A DNA stretch of 45,691 bases, taken from NCBI GenBank assembly GCA_014859345.1, contig JACUUL010000010.1:1-45691 (forward strand), given 5' to 3'. This DNA comes from Thermoleophilia bacterium (GTDB lineage Bacteria; Actinomycetota; Thermoleophilia; BMS3ABIN01). Position 1 is the stretch's first letter. The number at the start of each line of letters is the position of its first letter. Made by a program: the position numbers and the translations under genes. Shown one piece after another: positions 9,929 through 18,781 of this stretch. The notes beneath the pieces were generated by a model. The model had not been told where the DNA came from and did no database searches. It was given only the letters and a program-made list of their open reading frames with translations.

Positions 9929-10567
9929 ATGAATGAGACAGAAACCACATCCGAATACATGCCGCCAGAAGAAAGCTGGTCGGCGAAAGACGCCTTTCTG
10001 GCAGTGGGAGCCTTTGTCGTAATCGCCATCCTGGCCGTGGGCGCTTACTTCTTTTATCAAAGCACCAAGCCTCCGATGGTGATAGAGGGCTCCATTGCTC
10101 CGGAATTCACATATCCCACGCTTGCCGGCGGCGAAGCCAGCCTTTCTGATTACCGGGGCAAAGTCGTTCTGCTAAATGTCTGGAACACCGCCTGCATCGA
10201 GTGCAAAAGGGAAATGCCGCTGATGGAGATAAAATACCGGGGGATGAAAGACAAGCCCTTCGAGATTCTGGCCGTCAGCAACGACCGTCGCGGCGCCACG
10301 GACGTCCAGCCGTTTGTCGACAATCTTTTTACCGAGGAAGGAAGACCGATCGAGTTGACATTTCCCATACTGCTGGACACCGAGGATAAGATAGGCAGAA
10401 ACTATCAGGTTGTGAGATACCCGGAAAGCTTTATACTGGATAAAGAGGGCGTCGTGGCCAAGATCATTATCGGCCGCCTTACTGAGAGAGATTTTCTGTA
10501 TATGGAAGGCCTGACAGAGGGAAAACCTCAACCTCAGGCCGATTACCATCAAAACACAACCAGTTGA
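9929..10567 (+). CDS. Membrane-anchored TlpA/ResA-like thioredoxin
   Basis: This is a 212-aa extracytoplasmic thioredoxin-fold protein. Residues 22-43 form a membrane anchor. The AhpC/TSA-Redoxin core follows, with the entry APEFTYPTLAG, the VVLLNVWNTACIEC active-site strand (Cys89 and Cys92, a CIEC redox pair) and the cis-Pro in VRYPESFILD. The Trp before the motif and the two-Cys spacing are family-typical; the pair CIEC rather than CPPC is unusual and may shift redox potential. It should be kept reduced by the CcdA encoded upstream and could reduce apocytochrome c or other secreted thiols. A TPR protein follows after 10 bases. Confidence 0.85.
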   Translation: MNETETTSEYMPPEESWSAKDAFLAVGAFVVIAILAVGAYFFYQSTKPPMVIEGSIAPEFTYPTLAGGEASLSDYRGKVVLLNVWNTACIECKREMPLMEIKYRGMKDKPFEILAVSNDRRGATDVQPFVDNLFTEEGRPIELTFPILLDTEDKIGRNYQVVRYPESFILDKEGVVAKIIIGRLTERDFLYMEGLTEGKPQPQADYHQNTTS

Positions 10568-10577
10568 GAAAGAGAAA

Positions 10578-11219
10578 ATGAGTGATAATCTAAAATGGCT
10601 TCTGCTGATTCCGGTCGTGATCGTGGCGATCAGTCTCGGCTATGTTATTCCCAAGCTGGTCGGCAGTGATGACGAGCGACCCGAACAGAGACAGAGCCAG
10701 GCGTTGCAACTGGATATCGACGCCACCGGGGAGCGCATCGAAAACTACAGGGCGCTGCTCGAGAGCAATCCGGAAGATGTTGAACTGCTGCGGGGACTGG
10801 CAGACAGCCATCGCGAGATAGGGTCGCTCCAGGCTGAGAACCGTCAGTACCAGGAATCCTTCACCAGCTTCAAGACCGCGGTCGATTATTACCGGGAATA
10901 TCTGGCCAAAAAGCCGGAGGCCCAGGATGCCGGCATCGATCTGGGCCTTACATATTTCTACATGGAAATGCCGCTTGTAGCCGAGCGGGAGCTCCAGAAA
11001 GTGGTGCAGTCGCTGCCGCAGAGCCAGAGAGCCTGGCATTCGCTGGGATGGCTGCAGATGCGGCTGGGAAAGGACGACGAGGCCAGAGCGTCATGGCAGA
11101 AATCTTATGAGCTGGACCCCGAGTCGGCAGTCGGCAGGGAGTCCAGGGCCTTTATGGATGAGCTTGATCTGTCCCGGGGCGTCAGCCAGAATGAGATCCA
11201 GGTTCCGCCGGCGCCCTAG
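10578..11219 (+). CDS. Membrane-anchored TPR protein, CcmH/NrfG-like
   Basis: The 213-aa protein starts with a membrane helix (LLLIPVVIVAISLGYVIPKLV) and then carries about three tetratricopeptide repeats, seen in NPEDVELLRGLADSHREIG, the DAGIDLGLTYFYM segment and SQRAWHSLGWLQMRLGKDDEA. The C-terminal tail is disordered. TPR domains of this kind beside thioredoxin and CcdA genes resemble the CcmI/NrfG subunits that hold apocytochrome c for haem attachment, so a chaperone role in the same pathway is a reasonable inference. No haem-lyase gene is in the window to confirm it. The ATG at 10578 has a GAGAAAGAGAAA stretch before it. A bidirectional terminator follows directly. Confidence 0.72.
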   Translation: MSDNLKWLLLIPVVIVAISLGYVIPKLVGSDDERPEQRQSQALQLDIDATGERIENYRALLESNPEDVELLRGLADSHREIGSLQAENRQYQESFTSFKTAVDYYREYLAKKPEAQDAGIDLGLTYFYMEMPLVAERELQKVVQSLPQSQRAWHSLGWLQMRLGKDDEARASWQKSYELDPESAVGRESRAFMDELDLSRGVSQNEIQVPPAP

Positions 11220-11237
11220 CGGACACAGGATGGCAAC

Positions 11238-11267
11238 AAAAAGGGACGGCCTCGGCCGTCCCTTTTT
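11238..11267. terminator. Bidirectional intrinsic terminator
   Basis: A perfect 14-bp inverted repeat (AAAAAGGGACGGCC, loop TC, GGCCGTCCCTTTTT) lies between the convergent TPR and sigma-factor genes. It has T tracts on both strands and can stop both transcripts. Confidence 0.93.
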
Positions 11268-11288
11268 AATCTCGAATCAATCGCTCAG

Positions 11289-12407
11289 TCAGGCGCTTTC
11301 CCGCAGGTGCTGGGTCTCCTGCAACTCCTTCAGTCTCGCCAGGGTATTGGCTTCTATCTGCCGGATCCGCTCCCGGGTTACGCCGAAGCGGCGCCCGATC
11401 TGCTCCAGCGTGCGCGGATGCTCGCCGTTCAGCCCGTACCTGAGCTCCAGGATCTTGCGCTCCCGGTGAGGCAGAGCTTCCAGAACCTTGTTCAGATCGT
11501 CCTTCTTGATCTCGATCATGGCCGCGTCCAAAGGCCGCGGAGTGCCTTCGTCCTCGAGGAAGTCGCCCAGCTCGGCCTCTTCCTCGTCGCCAACCGGCTT
11601 CTCCAGGCTCACCGGACTCTGCGAGATCTTGATCAGATGCTGCACCTTCTCCACAGTGGTATCCATCACGTCGGCGATCTCTTCCGGGGTGGGCTCACGG
11701 CCCATATCCTGCACCAGCTGGCGTTTGGCCCGCACCAGGTGATTGAGCTTTTCCACCATGTGCACCGGGATGCGGATGGTGCGCGCCTGGTCGGCGATGG
11801 CGCGCGTTACCGCCTGCCGGATCCACCAGGTGGCGTAGGTTGAGAACTTGTACCCGCGGCGGTAATCGAATTTCTCCACGGCGCGGATCAGGCCCAGGTT
11901 GCCCTCCTGGATCAGGTCCAAAAAAGAGAGTCCCCTTCCCAGGTAGCGTTTGGCGATGCTTACGACCAGGCGCAGGTTTGCCTCCACCAGGCGGCTCTTG
12001 GCCTCCATGTCGCCCCGCTCCATCCGTTTTGCCAGGGATACTTCCTCGGCTGCCGAAAGCAGCCTGATCCGGCCGATATCCCGGAGGTACATGCGCAGGG
12101 AGTCATCCGTGGCCGTGGCAACGGGACGCTCGACAGGCTCGGCTTGCTCCGGCTCTTCGGCGACAGGTCCCAGCGCCTCATCGTCCGCGTCCCCCTGTTC
12201 GAGGATATCGACGCCGCCTTCAGCGATGCGGGAATATATCTCCTCGATCTGCTCGGTGGTCAGATCCTCTTCCTGGAGCACGTCCGCGATATCGTCAAGG
12301 GTGAGGAATCCTTTTTCCTGTCCTTGTGTTATCAGGTTTTGAGTCAATTCGTTCGGAATTTCTGCCATGGATTTGATTGTCTCTATCTTTCTATTTGTTA
12401 TCGTCAT
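11289..12407 (-). CDS. rpoD: Primary RNA polymerase sigma-70 factor (SigA/RpoD)
   Basis: This is the housekeeping sigma factor. From the N-terminus it has a short acidic 1.1-like segment, region 1.2 ([16 protein letters not shown]), the region 2 core ([24 protein letters not shown]) and the 2.4 helix that reads the -10 element ([19 protein letters not shown]). Region 3 follows, then a region 4 helix-turn-helix ([20 protein letters not shown]) for the -35 element. All conserved residues look intact. The start is uncertain. ATG 12407 (372 aa) is used here, but its AAAGGAT site is too close; a TTG at 12440 or an ATG at 12368 are alternatives. The non-conserved region 1.1 is absent or very short, as in several non-proteobacterial SigA proteins. 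Confidence 0.93.
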   Translation of the reverse strand: MTITNRKIETIKSMAEIPNELTQNLITQGQEKGFLTLDDIADVLQEEDLTTEQIEEIYSRIAEGGVDILEQGDADDEALGPVAEEPEQAEPVERPVATATDDSLRMYLRDIGRIRLLSAAEEVSLAKRMERGDMEAKSRLVEANLRLVVSIAKRYLGRGLSFLDLIQEGNLGLIRAVEKFDYRRGYKFSTYATWWIRQAVTRAIADQARTIRIPVHMVEKLNHLVRAKRQLVQDMGREPTPEEIADVMDTTVEKVQHLIKISQSPVSLEKPVGDEEEAELGDFLEDEGTPRPLDAAMIEIKKDDLNKVLEALPHRERKILELRYGLNGEHPRTLEQIGRRFGVTRERIRQIEANTLARLKELQETQHLRESA

Positions 12408-12440
12408 ATCCTTTATTTGCCCAGAATGGCCAAATGCCAA

Positions 12441-12802
12441 GCGGCAATTTTAGCATAATAAACACGATCCTGCTTCCCGTAGAGTCTTCGTGCGCGCGCC
12501 AACGCGTATCCGTTCTGGCTTGAATAAGCAGCGGGAAGGAAGTCCTCAGCTAAAACAAACATATAATTATACCCTATTTTATTCACATTAAACCTGGATT
12601 CCTGCACATCTCTATCATTAGCATTCCCCAAATAAGAGAAATGTCTCCTCTGCTCGATGGAAGGTGGCCGCGGGAGGCCTGTCAAGAGACCGTCTTCCAA
12701 ATCAAACATTTTCCGGGACCAGAAGTCATCCCCCCGCCGAATGAAAGGCAGGGGGATGACCGGGTAGCCGTGAGCCGGGTCTGGATATTACATGGTGCTG
12801 CC
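12441..12802 (-). promoter_or_regulatory. Intergenic region upstream of the sigma-factor gene
   Basis: This 360-base stretch separates the MMPL stop from the sigma-factor start; both genes lie on the minus strand. Its middle is distinctly AT-rich. On the minus strand a TATAAT lies at 12571-12566, which would give a leader of about 150 bases for the ATG at 12407. A second AT-rich box, TAAAAT, ends six bases before the TTG at 12440. No good -35 box is seen for either. A GC-rich inverted repeat at 12726-12759 is listed separately. I found no other gene here. Confidence 0.45.
12726..12759. repeat. Long imperfect inverted repeat after the MMPL gene
   Basis: TCATCCCCCGCC-type arms at 12726-12738 and 12747-12759 pair over 13 positions with one mismatch around an 8-base loop. 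There is no T tract. It could end or protect the 3' end of the MMPL mRNA on the minus strand, or be a small palindromic repeat. Confidence 0.5.
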
Positions 12803-15049
12803 TCATGCCTGCGAGGGACATTCCCTCACCCTGCGGCCTTTTTCTTTCTTTTCAGCCGGCGGCTCGTATGTCTCGCCCAGCTTCAGATCCGGCAGCCACT
12901 CTAGCCAGCGGGGCAGGTACCAGTTGCGGTGGCCCAGCAGCTTCATGGTTGACGGCACGAGCACTGAACGGATCAGCGTGGCGTCGAGCAGGATCGCCAC
13001 GGCCAGGCCGAATCCCATCTGCTGGAACATGACCAGCTCGCCGCTGGCGAATCCGGCGAAGACGGCGACCATGATCAGGGCCGCGCCGGTGATGATCCGT
13101 CCGGTCGACTTAAGGCCGAAGGCCACCGCCTCGCCGTTGTCTCCCGTCTCGAGGTAGCGCTCGCGGACGCGGCCCAGGAGGAAGACGTGGTAATCCATCG
13201 AGAGCCCGAACAGCACCGAGAACAGGAAGATCGGCAGCCATGCCTCCACTGCCTCCACCTGGTGGAAGCCCAGCAGGCCGGCGCCCACACCCTTCTGGAA
13301 CACGAGCACGATGAGGCCGTAGGCAGCGCCGACGGAGAGCAGGTTCATCAGGATGGCCTTGAGCGGCACCACCAGCGAGCGGAACACCACCATGAGCAGC
13401 AGGAAGCTGAGCGCCAGGATGAAGATGACGATCACCGGTCCGAAGTCGTTGGTCATGGTGTAATAGTCGACGTTTGACGCCGTGGCGCCGGTTACCAGCA
13501 CTTGCGCCCCGGAGCCCGCGAACGCCAGCGGGATATATTCATTGCGCAGCCGCTTTACCGCCTCGATGCTGGCCTCGCTGTCTGTAGTCGCCGACGCGGC
13601 CAGCGAGATGAGGGCCAGGTCGCCCGCCTGGTTGACCTGTACCTGCGGCTCGCCGTAGAAGATATCATCCTGGCCCGCGCGCTCGTTAAAGGCGGACATG
13701 GCCTGCTGTACTTCCTCGCCATTCACGTCGCCATCTATCACGATCTCGACCGGGGTGATGAGCCCCAGCGAGAAATCGCGTTCCAGGGCCATATAGGCCC
13801 GCTTGGATTCGAACCGGTCCGGCAGCGTGGCGATGCCGCTGGAGCCGGTGTTCATCTGGAAGAAATAGAGGGCCGGCAGGCCCAGGGCCACGATAACCGC
13901 CAGCGCGCTCAGGAGGGGCCTCTTCATGACGGCCCCCGTGGTGCGGTCCCAGAACCTGCCATCGCGGGAACCGCGAGAAAGCCGGCTGATCACAGGGATC
14001 TTCAGCGAGTTGACCATGTTTCCCGTAAGAGAAAGGATCGCCGGCAGCAGGGTCAGAGCCGCCGCCATGGCGATCGCCACCACGAATATGGCGCCCGCTC
14101 CCAGGCTGCTGAAGATGGACATCGGGATCAGGAGCATGCCGACCAGGGCCAGAATTACCGTCAGGCCGCTGAAGAGAACCGACTTGCTGGCTGTGGCGCC
14201 GGCGATGGCGATCGCCTGATAACGGTCGCTGCCGGTTGCCAGCTCCTCACGGTACCTGGAGATGATGAACAGCGTGTAATCGATGCCCACGGCCAGGCCC
14301 ATCATGACGATCATGTTGGCCACGAAGAAGCTCATCTGGAACTTCTGCCCGACCAGCGCGGTGATGCCGAGGGCGACAAGGATGGACAGTCCGGCCAGCG
14401 CGATAGGGAGCCCGGCGGCCACCAGGGTGCCGAATACCACCAGCAGCACGACCAGCGCCATGCCTATGCCGATGATCTCGGTCTTGGCGCCGTCAGACTT
14501 GGCCACTTCGTTAAAGTCGTTATCGGTGCTGGCCATGCCGGTCGTCATCACGCTCAGCCCGGTCTGGCTGCCGACCTCGTGACCCAGGTCGATGATCTGG
14601 CCCACGTTACTTTCCGCCTGGTCGATCGTTCCGGCAAGCACCACCGGCACTATGGTGCTGTGACGGTCGGTGGAGACCATTGATTCATCGCCGGTCTGAT
14701 AATAATTGACCGTCTGCTCCACGACATCGGGCGGCAGCGCCGCGATGTCCCGGGTAAGCCGCTCGACATCTGCCCGGAACGCCGGGTCATCAACCGTAGC
14801 ATTTTCGGAAGAGACAATGACTATCTCCTTCATCTTCTCCGGACCGGTGAGGCGCTCTTCCAGCAGTTCCTGTCCGCGCTGGGACTCCGGTTGCCGGGTG
14901 AATTTCATCTCTGCTGTAAGAGCGTCTCCCAGCATCGTGAACATGGCGAAGACAGCCGTGGCAACCAGAAGCAGCCAGACGATTATCGTCACCCATGGCC
15001 TGCGCGCGCACCTTGCCGCCAGGCCGCCTGTTGAAATGAATCTGTACAT
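12803..15049 (-). CDS. MMPL-family RND transporter
   Basis: This 748-aa inner-membrane exporter has the MMPL/HpnN layout of two repeats, each with one N-terminal helix, an extracytoplasmic loop of about 150-200 residues and a five-helix block. Proton-relay motifs are visible in both halves: GIDYTLFIISRYREEL in the first and GLSMDYHVFLLGRVRERYL in the second, each with the key Asp-Tyr pair. In Actinobacteria such proteins export lipids or glycolipids; the substrate here is unknown. The C-terminus is a basic tail (EKKEKGRR). ATG 15049 gives the normal N-terminal helix. Upstream lie two tandem repeats that could be an operator, and then tRNA-Lys. Confidence 0.9.
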   Translation of the reverse strand: MYRFISTGGLAARCARRPWVTIIVWLLLVATAVFAMFTMLGDALTAEMKFTRQPESQRGQELLEERLTGPEKMKEIVIVSSENATVDDPAFRADVERLTRDIAALPPDVVEQTVNYYQTGDESMVSTDRHSTIVPVVLAGTIDQAESNVGQIIDLGHEVGSQTGLSVMTTGMASTDNDFNEVAKSDGAKTEIIGIGMALVVLLVVFGTLVAAGLPIALAGLSILVALGITALVGQKFQMSFFVANMIVMMGLAVGIDYTLFIISRYREELATGSDRYQAIAIAGATASKSVLFSGLTVILALVGMLLIPMSIFSSLGAGAIFVVAIAMAAALTLLPAILSLTGNMVNSLKIPVISRLSRGSRDGRFWDRTTGAVMKRPLLSALAVIVALGLPALYFFQMNTGSSGIATLPDRFESKRAYMALERDFSLGLITPVEIVIDGDVNGEEVQQAMSAFNERAGQDDIFYGEPQVQVNQAGDLALISLAASATTDSEASIEAVKRLRNEYIPLAFAGSGAQVLVTGATASNVDYYTMTNDFGPVIVIFILALSFLLLMVVFRSLVVPLKAILMNLLSVGAAYGLIVLVFQKGVGAGLLGFHQVEAVEAWLPIFLFSVLFGLSMDYHVFLLGRVRERYLETGDNGEAVAFGLKSTGRIITGAALIMVAVFAGFASGELVMFQQMGFGLAVAILLDATLIRSVLVPSTMKLLGHRNWYLPRWLEWLPDLKLGETYEPPAEKKEKGRRVRECPSQA

Positions 15050-15091
15050 CTCGTTCTAAAAACCATGTATCGGGGTGGCCGTCAAAATGGC

Positions 15092-15119
15092 TGTCAGTAA
15101 CCAATGGTTGTCAGTAACC
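15092..15119 (-). promoter_or_regulatory. Tandem 11-bp repeats, candidate operator of the MMPL gene
   Basis: GGTTACTGACA occurs twice on the minus strand, 17 bases apart start to start, 40-70 bases upstream of the MMPL ATG. The junction AACC-AAT-GGTT is itself an inverted repeat. Such sites before MMPL/RND genes are often bound by TetR- or MarR-type repressors. No regulator gene lies next to it. Confidence 0.45.
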
Positions 15120-15182
15120 GACGAAGACCTCGATCACCGCGAGGCCTTTCGTATGAAAACCTGATGTTTGCAGGGAATTTAC

Positions 15183-15258
<76 letters not shown>

Positions 15259-15264
15259 ACTGGA

Positions 15265-15288
15265 GAAAAAACCGGCCCTGACGGGCCG
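15265..15288 (-). terminator. Intrinsic terminator just upstream of tRNA-Lys
   Basis: On the minus strand CGGCCC, loop GTCA, GGGCCG is followed by GTTTTTT. It follows the antiporter stop (15335) and ends only about seven bases before the tRNA 5' end. An extended -10 (TGCTAGACT, minus strand, about 15304-15296) just upstream could start the tRNA transcript before the hairpin. Confidence 0.8.
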
Positions 15289-15334
15289 AGAAAACAGTCT
15301 AGCACACAGGACTTCGTTGCTGAAGCGGCGGCTG

Positions 15335-16333
15335 TCATATCGACACGGATAACGCGTAAAAGACGAAAAAGGCGTAGAAGCTGCCGCTTAAGAGAAGCAT
15401 CCACCAGTGAATCGTCCGCATGAGCTTGATCCACAGCAGCAGGAGGAAGCCGGATCCCAAAGCCATGGCGGCGCTCACCAGCGAGACCGAGTTCAGGTTC
15501 CAGGGAGTAAGGAGCAGGCCCACGGAGACGGGGAAGGCGCTTTGAAAGACAAGGGCTCCGGTGATGTTCCCAAAGGCGAGCGTGTCCTTGCGGGCGCGGA
15601 GCCAGAGCACGCTGTTGAACTTTTCCGGCAACTCGGTAGCCACCGGCGTGATCAGCAGCGATATGACCAGGGCGGGGACGCCCAGGATGATGGCGACCTC
15701 GCTGACCGCGCCCACGAACATGTGAGCTCCGAATATTATGGCGCCCAGGGATATGGCGATCTGCAGGAGTATCCACCGCAACCGCGGGAAAGCGGGAGGG
15801 TGGCTGCTGGCCAGGTACAGGGGCCGGCTATGCCCGGACAGCTCGCCTTCCGTGCGCAGCGTGACGTAGACGTACACCATGTAACCGATCCAGAGAAACA
15901 CGGCCATCACCCAGGAGAGCGGCCGGTAGTGTAACAGCCCGGCGATGACCGCCGCCAGGTAAAAGACCAGAAAGAAGGTTAGGTCCCGGCCGATGATCCG
16001 GGGGTTGACCTGAGGGTTGATCTTCCTGCCGTTGCTGAGGCGGAAAATCACCAGAGACACGCCGGTGACGAACATGGCCAGCGTGGCCAGCATGAAGGGG
16101 GCGCCCAGGATGGCGCCCACTCCCACCTCGTTGGAAGCCTCCCCGGCCACGAAGACGATGGCGATGATAGGGACCATGGTCTCCGGCAGGGCGGTGCCCA
16201 CGGCCGCCAGCAGGCTGCCGACCGTGCCCTCGCCCAGGCCGCGCTTCTTGCCGAACCATTCGATGCCGTTGATGAAGCCCTCGCAACCCACCAGGATGAT
16301 CACCAGGCTGATTATCAGCTCCAGAAAGGTCAT
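15335..16333 (-). CDS. Sodium/calcium (cation) antiporter, CaCA family
   Basis: The 332-aa protein has about ten membrane helices in two inverted halves, as in YrbG-type Ca2+/cation antiporters. The two alpha repeats that form the ion site are clear: GSLLAAVGTALPETMVP, with Glu51 in the first, and TPVATELPEKFNSV at about 229-242 in the second. It exchanges Ca2+ or Na+ for another cation across the inner membrane. The ATG at 16333 gives a normal first helix. It is preceded at 20 bases by the stop of the DUF1015 gene, so the two may be co-transcribed, and it is followed by an intrinsic terminator. Confidence 0.9.
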   Translation of the reverse strand: MTFLELIISLVIILVGCEGFINGIEWFGKKRGLGEGTVGSLLAAVGTALPETMVPIIAIVFVAGEASNEVGVGAILGAPFMLATLAMFVTGVSLVIFRLSNGRKINPQVNPRIIGRDLTFFLVFYLAAVIAGLLHYRPLSWVMAVFLWIGYMVYVYVTLRTEGELSGHSRPLYLASSHPPAFPRLRWILLQIAISLGAIIFGAHMFVGAVSEVAIILGVPALVISLLITPVATELPEKFNSVLWLRARKDTLAFGNITGALVFQSAFPVSVGLLLTPWNLNSVSLVSAAMALGSGFLLLLWIKLMRTIHWWMLLLSGSFYAFFVFYALSVSI

Positions 16334-16352
16334 CGTGCTGGCGAAAGACCGG

Positions 16353-17711
16353 TCATTCGAAGCGGAAGCAGCGGAATACGAGGCCGGTCAGCGGCTTTGG
16401 ATGGAAGTAGGTCGATTTCTGAGGCATCTTCTCGCCGGTTTCGGCCACGGCTTTGACCTCCTCCATCGAGGTGGGATTGATAAAGAAGGCGGCGTCACAT
16501 TTTTCCGCCTCTCTGATCGCCTGGCCGGTTCGTTCCACGTAAGAGACTACTGCGCCGGCGTTCAGTCCGCCGGGCCGTATTTCCAGACTGTCAAAAAGCA
16601 CAAGGCGGTCCAGCACGGCGACGTCCAGGGAGCACCAGGCCTCGGAGTGGCCGGTGGCAGCGGGGTCCAGCACCGGACGGGGGCTGCGGGCCCTGAGCAC
16701 GTAATATCGCCCCTGGCCGGGCAGATAGAGGCCGAAGGCGTTGCGCTGCCGTCCCGCGGTTTTCACCTTTTCGATCATGGTCCGGGCGCGGTCTGACCCG
16801 GGGCCGCCGGCTTCCTCGATCTCGAACTCCGGACCCAGGAGTTCCGGCAGGCGGGCCAGCGTCTCCTCTTTCAGGCCGCCAATCAGGCGGTGGATCGGCA
16901 GGATCGAGGGTGACGAGCCCTCCACATGAGAGAGATAAACCATGAGATAGTCGTAAGGCATATCGCCGCCTGCGCCTTCTGCCCGGCGGCGGGCGTTACG
17001 ATAGGCCAGGGCGGTTTCGTAGCGGTGGTGGCCGTCGGCGATGAGCAGGCTCTGGCCGGCCAGCTCACGGGTCACCAGCGAGGTGACATCTTCGTCACTT
17101 ATTGCCCAGAGGAAATGTCTGTCGCCCCCGTCTTCGGCGAGGGCGATGTCGGCATCGCGTTCCGCCGCTTTCCTGAGGGCCGAAACGATCTTCTGCCGGG
17201 GATCCGAATAGAGGCAGAAGATGGCGCTCAGGTTGGCTTCGGTCGCGTCCATCAGGCGCAGGCGGTCCTCTTTGGGGCCCGCAGCAGTCTCCTCGTGGGG
17301 CATAATGATTCCTTCGGCGAACTCGGCCAGCTTCACGGCGGCCAAAAAACCTTCCCGCACCGCCGGCTGTCCCTCCGGATCGGTGAACTCCTCCCTCAGG
17401 AAATAAAGCGCCGGCGCCGGATCGGGAACCAGGATCTTCTCATCGAGCCAAAGGTTCAGCGTCGCCGCCGCCCGGGTGTAGCGGTTGTCGCCATCGCCAT
17501 CCCCCTTCCAGCTCAGCCCGTAATCGAGGTGAATCGCGTTCAGGGGATGAAGCCGATGGTAGAGCTTTTGCTGCCGCGGCGAGATAATGTCGTACGGGGG
17601 CGTGACAACCTGCTGCAGGTCGGGTATCAGCCTCTGGTTGTAGCGTACGCCGCGGAATGGGATGACGTGGGCCAACTTCGTCAACCGGTTACCTCGGGCA
17701 GCCGTGCTCAT
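16353..17711 (-). CDS. DUF1015 family protein
   Basis: The 452-aa cytosolic protein matches the DUF1015 family. Visible marks are the N-terminal VVTPPYDIIS (residues 35-44), a LDYGLSW segment and the strongly conserved ADGHHRYETAL (Asp226, His228, His229, Arg230) in mid-protein. DUF1015 proteins are widespread in anaerobic bacteria and archaea; the biochemical role is not established to my knowledge. The conserved DGHHR patch is probably the active or binding site. The ATG at 17711 has weak ribosome-binding context and a TTG ten codons later is possible. The antiporter gene follows after 19 bases in the same direction. Confidence 0.85.
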   Translation of the reverse strand: MSTAARGNRLTKLAHVIPFRGVRYNQRLIPDLQQVVTPPYDIISPRQQKLYHRLHPLNAIHLDYGLSWKGDGDGDNRYTRAAATLNLWLDEKILVPDPAPALYFLREEFTDPEGQPAVREGFLAAVKLAEFAEGIIMPHEETAAGPKEDRLRLMDATEANLSAIFCLYSDPRQKIVSALRKAAERDADIALAEDGGDRHFLWAISDEDVTSLVTRELAGQSLLIADGHHRYETALAYRNARRRAEGAGGDMPYDYLMVYLSHVEGSSPSILPIHRLIGGLKEETLARLPELLGPEFEIEEAGGPGSDRARTMIEKVKTAGRQRNAFGLYLPGQGRYYVLRARSPRPVLDPAATGHSEAWCSLDVAVLDRLVLFDSLEIRPGGLNAGAVVSYVERTGQAIREAEKCDAAFFINPTSMEEVKAVAETGEKMPQKSTYFHPKPLTGLVFRCFRFE

Positions 17712-18013
17712 CCTGGCCGGACATGTAACAATCGCAACCCCCGGACCTTGCCAAAGAGTGATTCACTGTTTCGATGCAGATTCTGTCGCTCGGTTTCAAT
17801 GGTCTTCCGGATAGATGTTTTCCTCAGGAGTTTAATTTAACCCTATCATAAGACAAAACCCAAGGCCTGCCCGGCCGGATGGAGCGCCCGAGGTTTTATG
17901 CCCGGTCGAAATGGAGACGATTAAGGGAAAGCCGGCCGTTATCCTGGCGGGAGCGGCGGGCTCGCGGAGGCTGAATGATGCCGCCATAATTACGAAAGCG
18001 CGCGGAGGTGCGC
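17712..18013. other. Divergent intergenic region, about 300 bases
   Basis: This gap separates the DUF1015 gene (minus) from the methyltransferase (plus) and should hold both promoters, but no convincing -35/-10 pair was found. An AT-rich patch lies at 17833-17860. A 42-codon open frame at 17911-18039 begins METIKGKPAVILAGAAGSRR, reminiscent of the LAGG-x-G-S-R start of nucleotidyltransferases, then degenerates; it has no ribosome-binding site and may be a remnant or chance. Confidence 0.4.
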
Positions 18014-18706
18014 ATGCGGGAGGATCAGCGGAGCTCTGACGAACCGCGGCAAAAGGCGGGGCAGCGTCCGACCTCGGGCTATTACCGGGACGAGTTCGGA
18101 CGGGTGGCGCGCTTCTATGACTTTGGCATAAGGAACACGTTCCGGGTGGTGGGCGGCGAGCGGATGTTTCGCTGCGGCATTGTCGAGGCCGCGCAGGTCC
18201 GGCCTGGGCATCAGGTCCTCGATGTCAGCTGCGGCACCGGCACCCTGGTGGCCATGCTGGCCGACTGCGCCGGTCCGGAGGGCCGGGTGACGGGCATAGA
18301 CCTCTCAGAGGAGATGATCGCCGTGGCCCGGGGCAAACATTCGGCCGGCAATGTGGAATTCATCGTAGCCAACGCCGAAGACATCCCCTTTGCCGATAAT
18401 GCCTTCGACCGGGTGACCATCTCCCTGGCGATTCACGAAATGAACCGGGAAGGCCGCCGCAACACATTCGGGGAGATGCACAGGGTGCTCAAGCCGGGGG
18501 GGCTTGCGGTGGTCGCGGACATGCGGCCGCCGGACACCGCCTTCACCAGGCTCATCGCCAGGTTCATGGGCCTGGTGGAGACGGAGACACTGACCGATCT
18601 GTGGCGGATCGGCCTTTACCGCGAGATGGGGGACGCCGGATTTGTAAACCGGCGGCGGCGCCTGGCCGGCCACGGTTTTTTTGAGATTGTGGTGGCGGAG
18701 AAGTGA
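18014..18706 (+). CDS. Class I SAM-dependent methyltransferase, UbiE-like
   Basis: The 230-aa protein has the Rossmann methyltransferase motifs: motif I VLDVSCGTGTLVAML, motif II acidic end GIDLSEEM, post-II NAEDIPFADNAFD and motif III (LKPGGLAVVADM). The substrate is not clear; the N-terminal YYRDEFGRVARFYDFG segment is similar in place to that of UbiE/COQ5 and of small-molecule methyltransferases. ATG 18014 is chosen because GGAGG (18004-18008) lies five bases before it; the GTG at 18008 overlaps that site. The gene stands alone, convergent with rsmI. Confidence 0.82.
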   Translation: MREDQRSSDEPRQKAGQRPTSGYYRDEFGRVARFYDFGIRNTFRVVGGERMFRCGIVEAAQVRPGHQVLDVSCGTGTLVAMLADCAGPEGRVTGIDLSEEMIAVARGKHSAGNVEFIVANAEDIPFADNAFDRVTISLAIHEMNREGRRNTFGEMHRVLKPGGLAVVADMRPPDTAFTRLIARFMGLVETETLTDLWRIGLYREMGDAGFVNRRRRLAGHGFFEIVVAEK

Positions 18707-18781
18707 TTAGTGAGGGGTGCCTTGGCCGCGGCTGATATTTCACGGCATTTCAGCGAAGCGAAGGAGAATCCGCCTGTCTGC

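Noticed and set aside
12413-12562. 49-codon frame (starts MFVLAEDFLPAAYSS) before the sigma-factor gene
   Set aside because: The TATAAT at 12571-12566 would start transcription at or after its ATG, and no ribosome-binding site is seen. It is more likely part of the sigma-factor leader.
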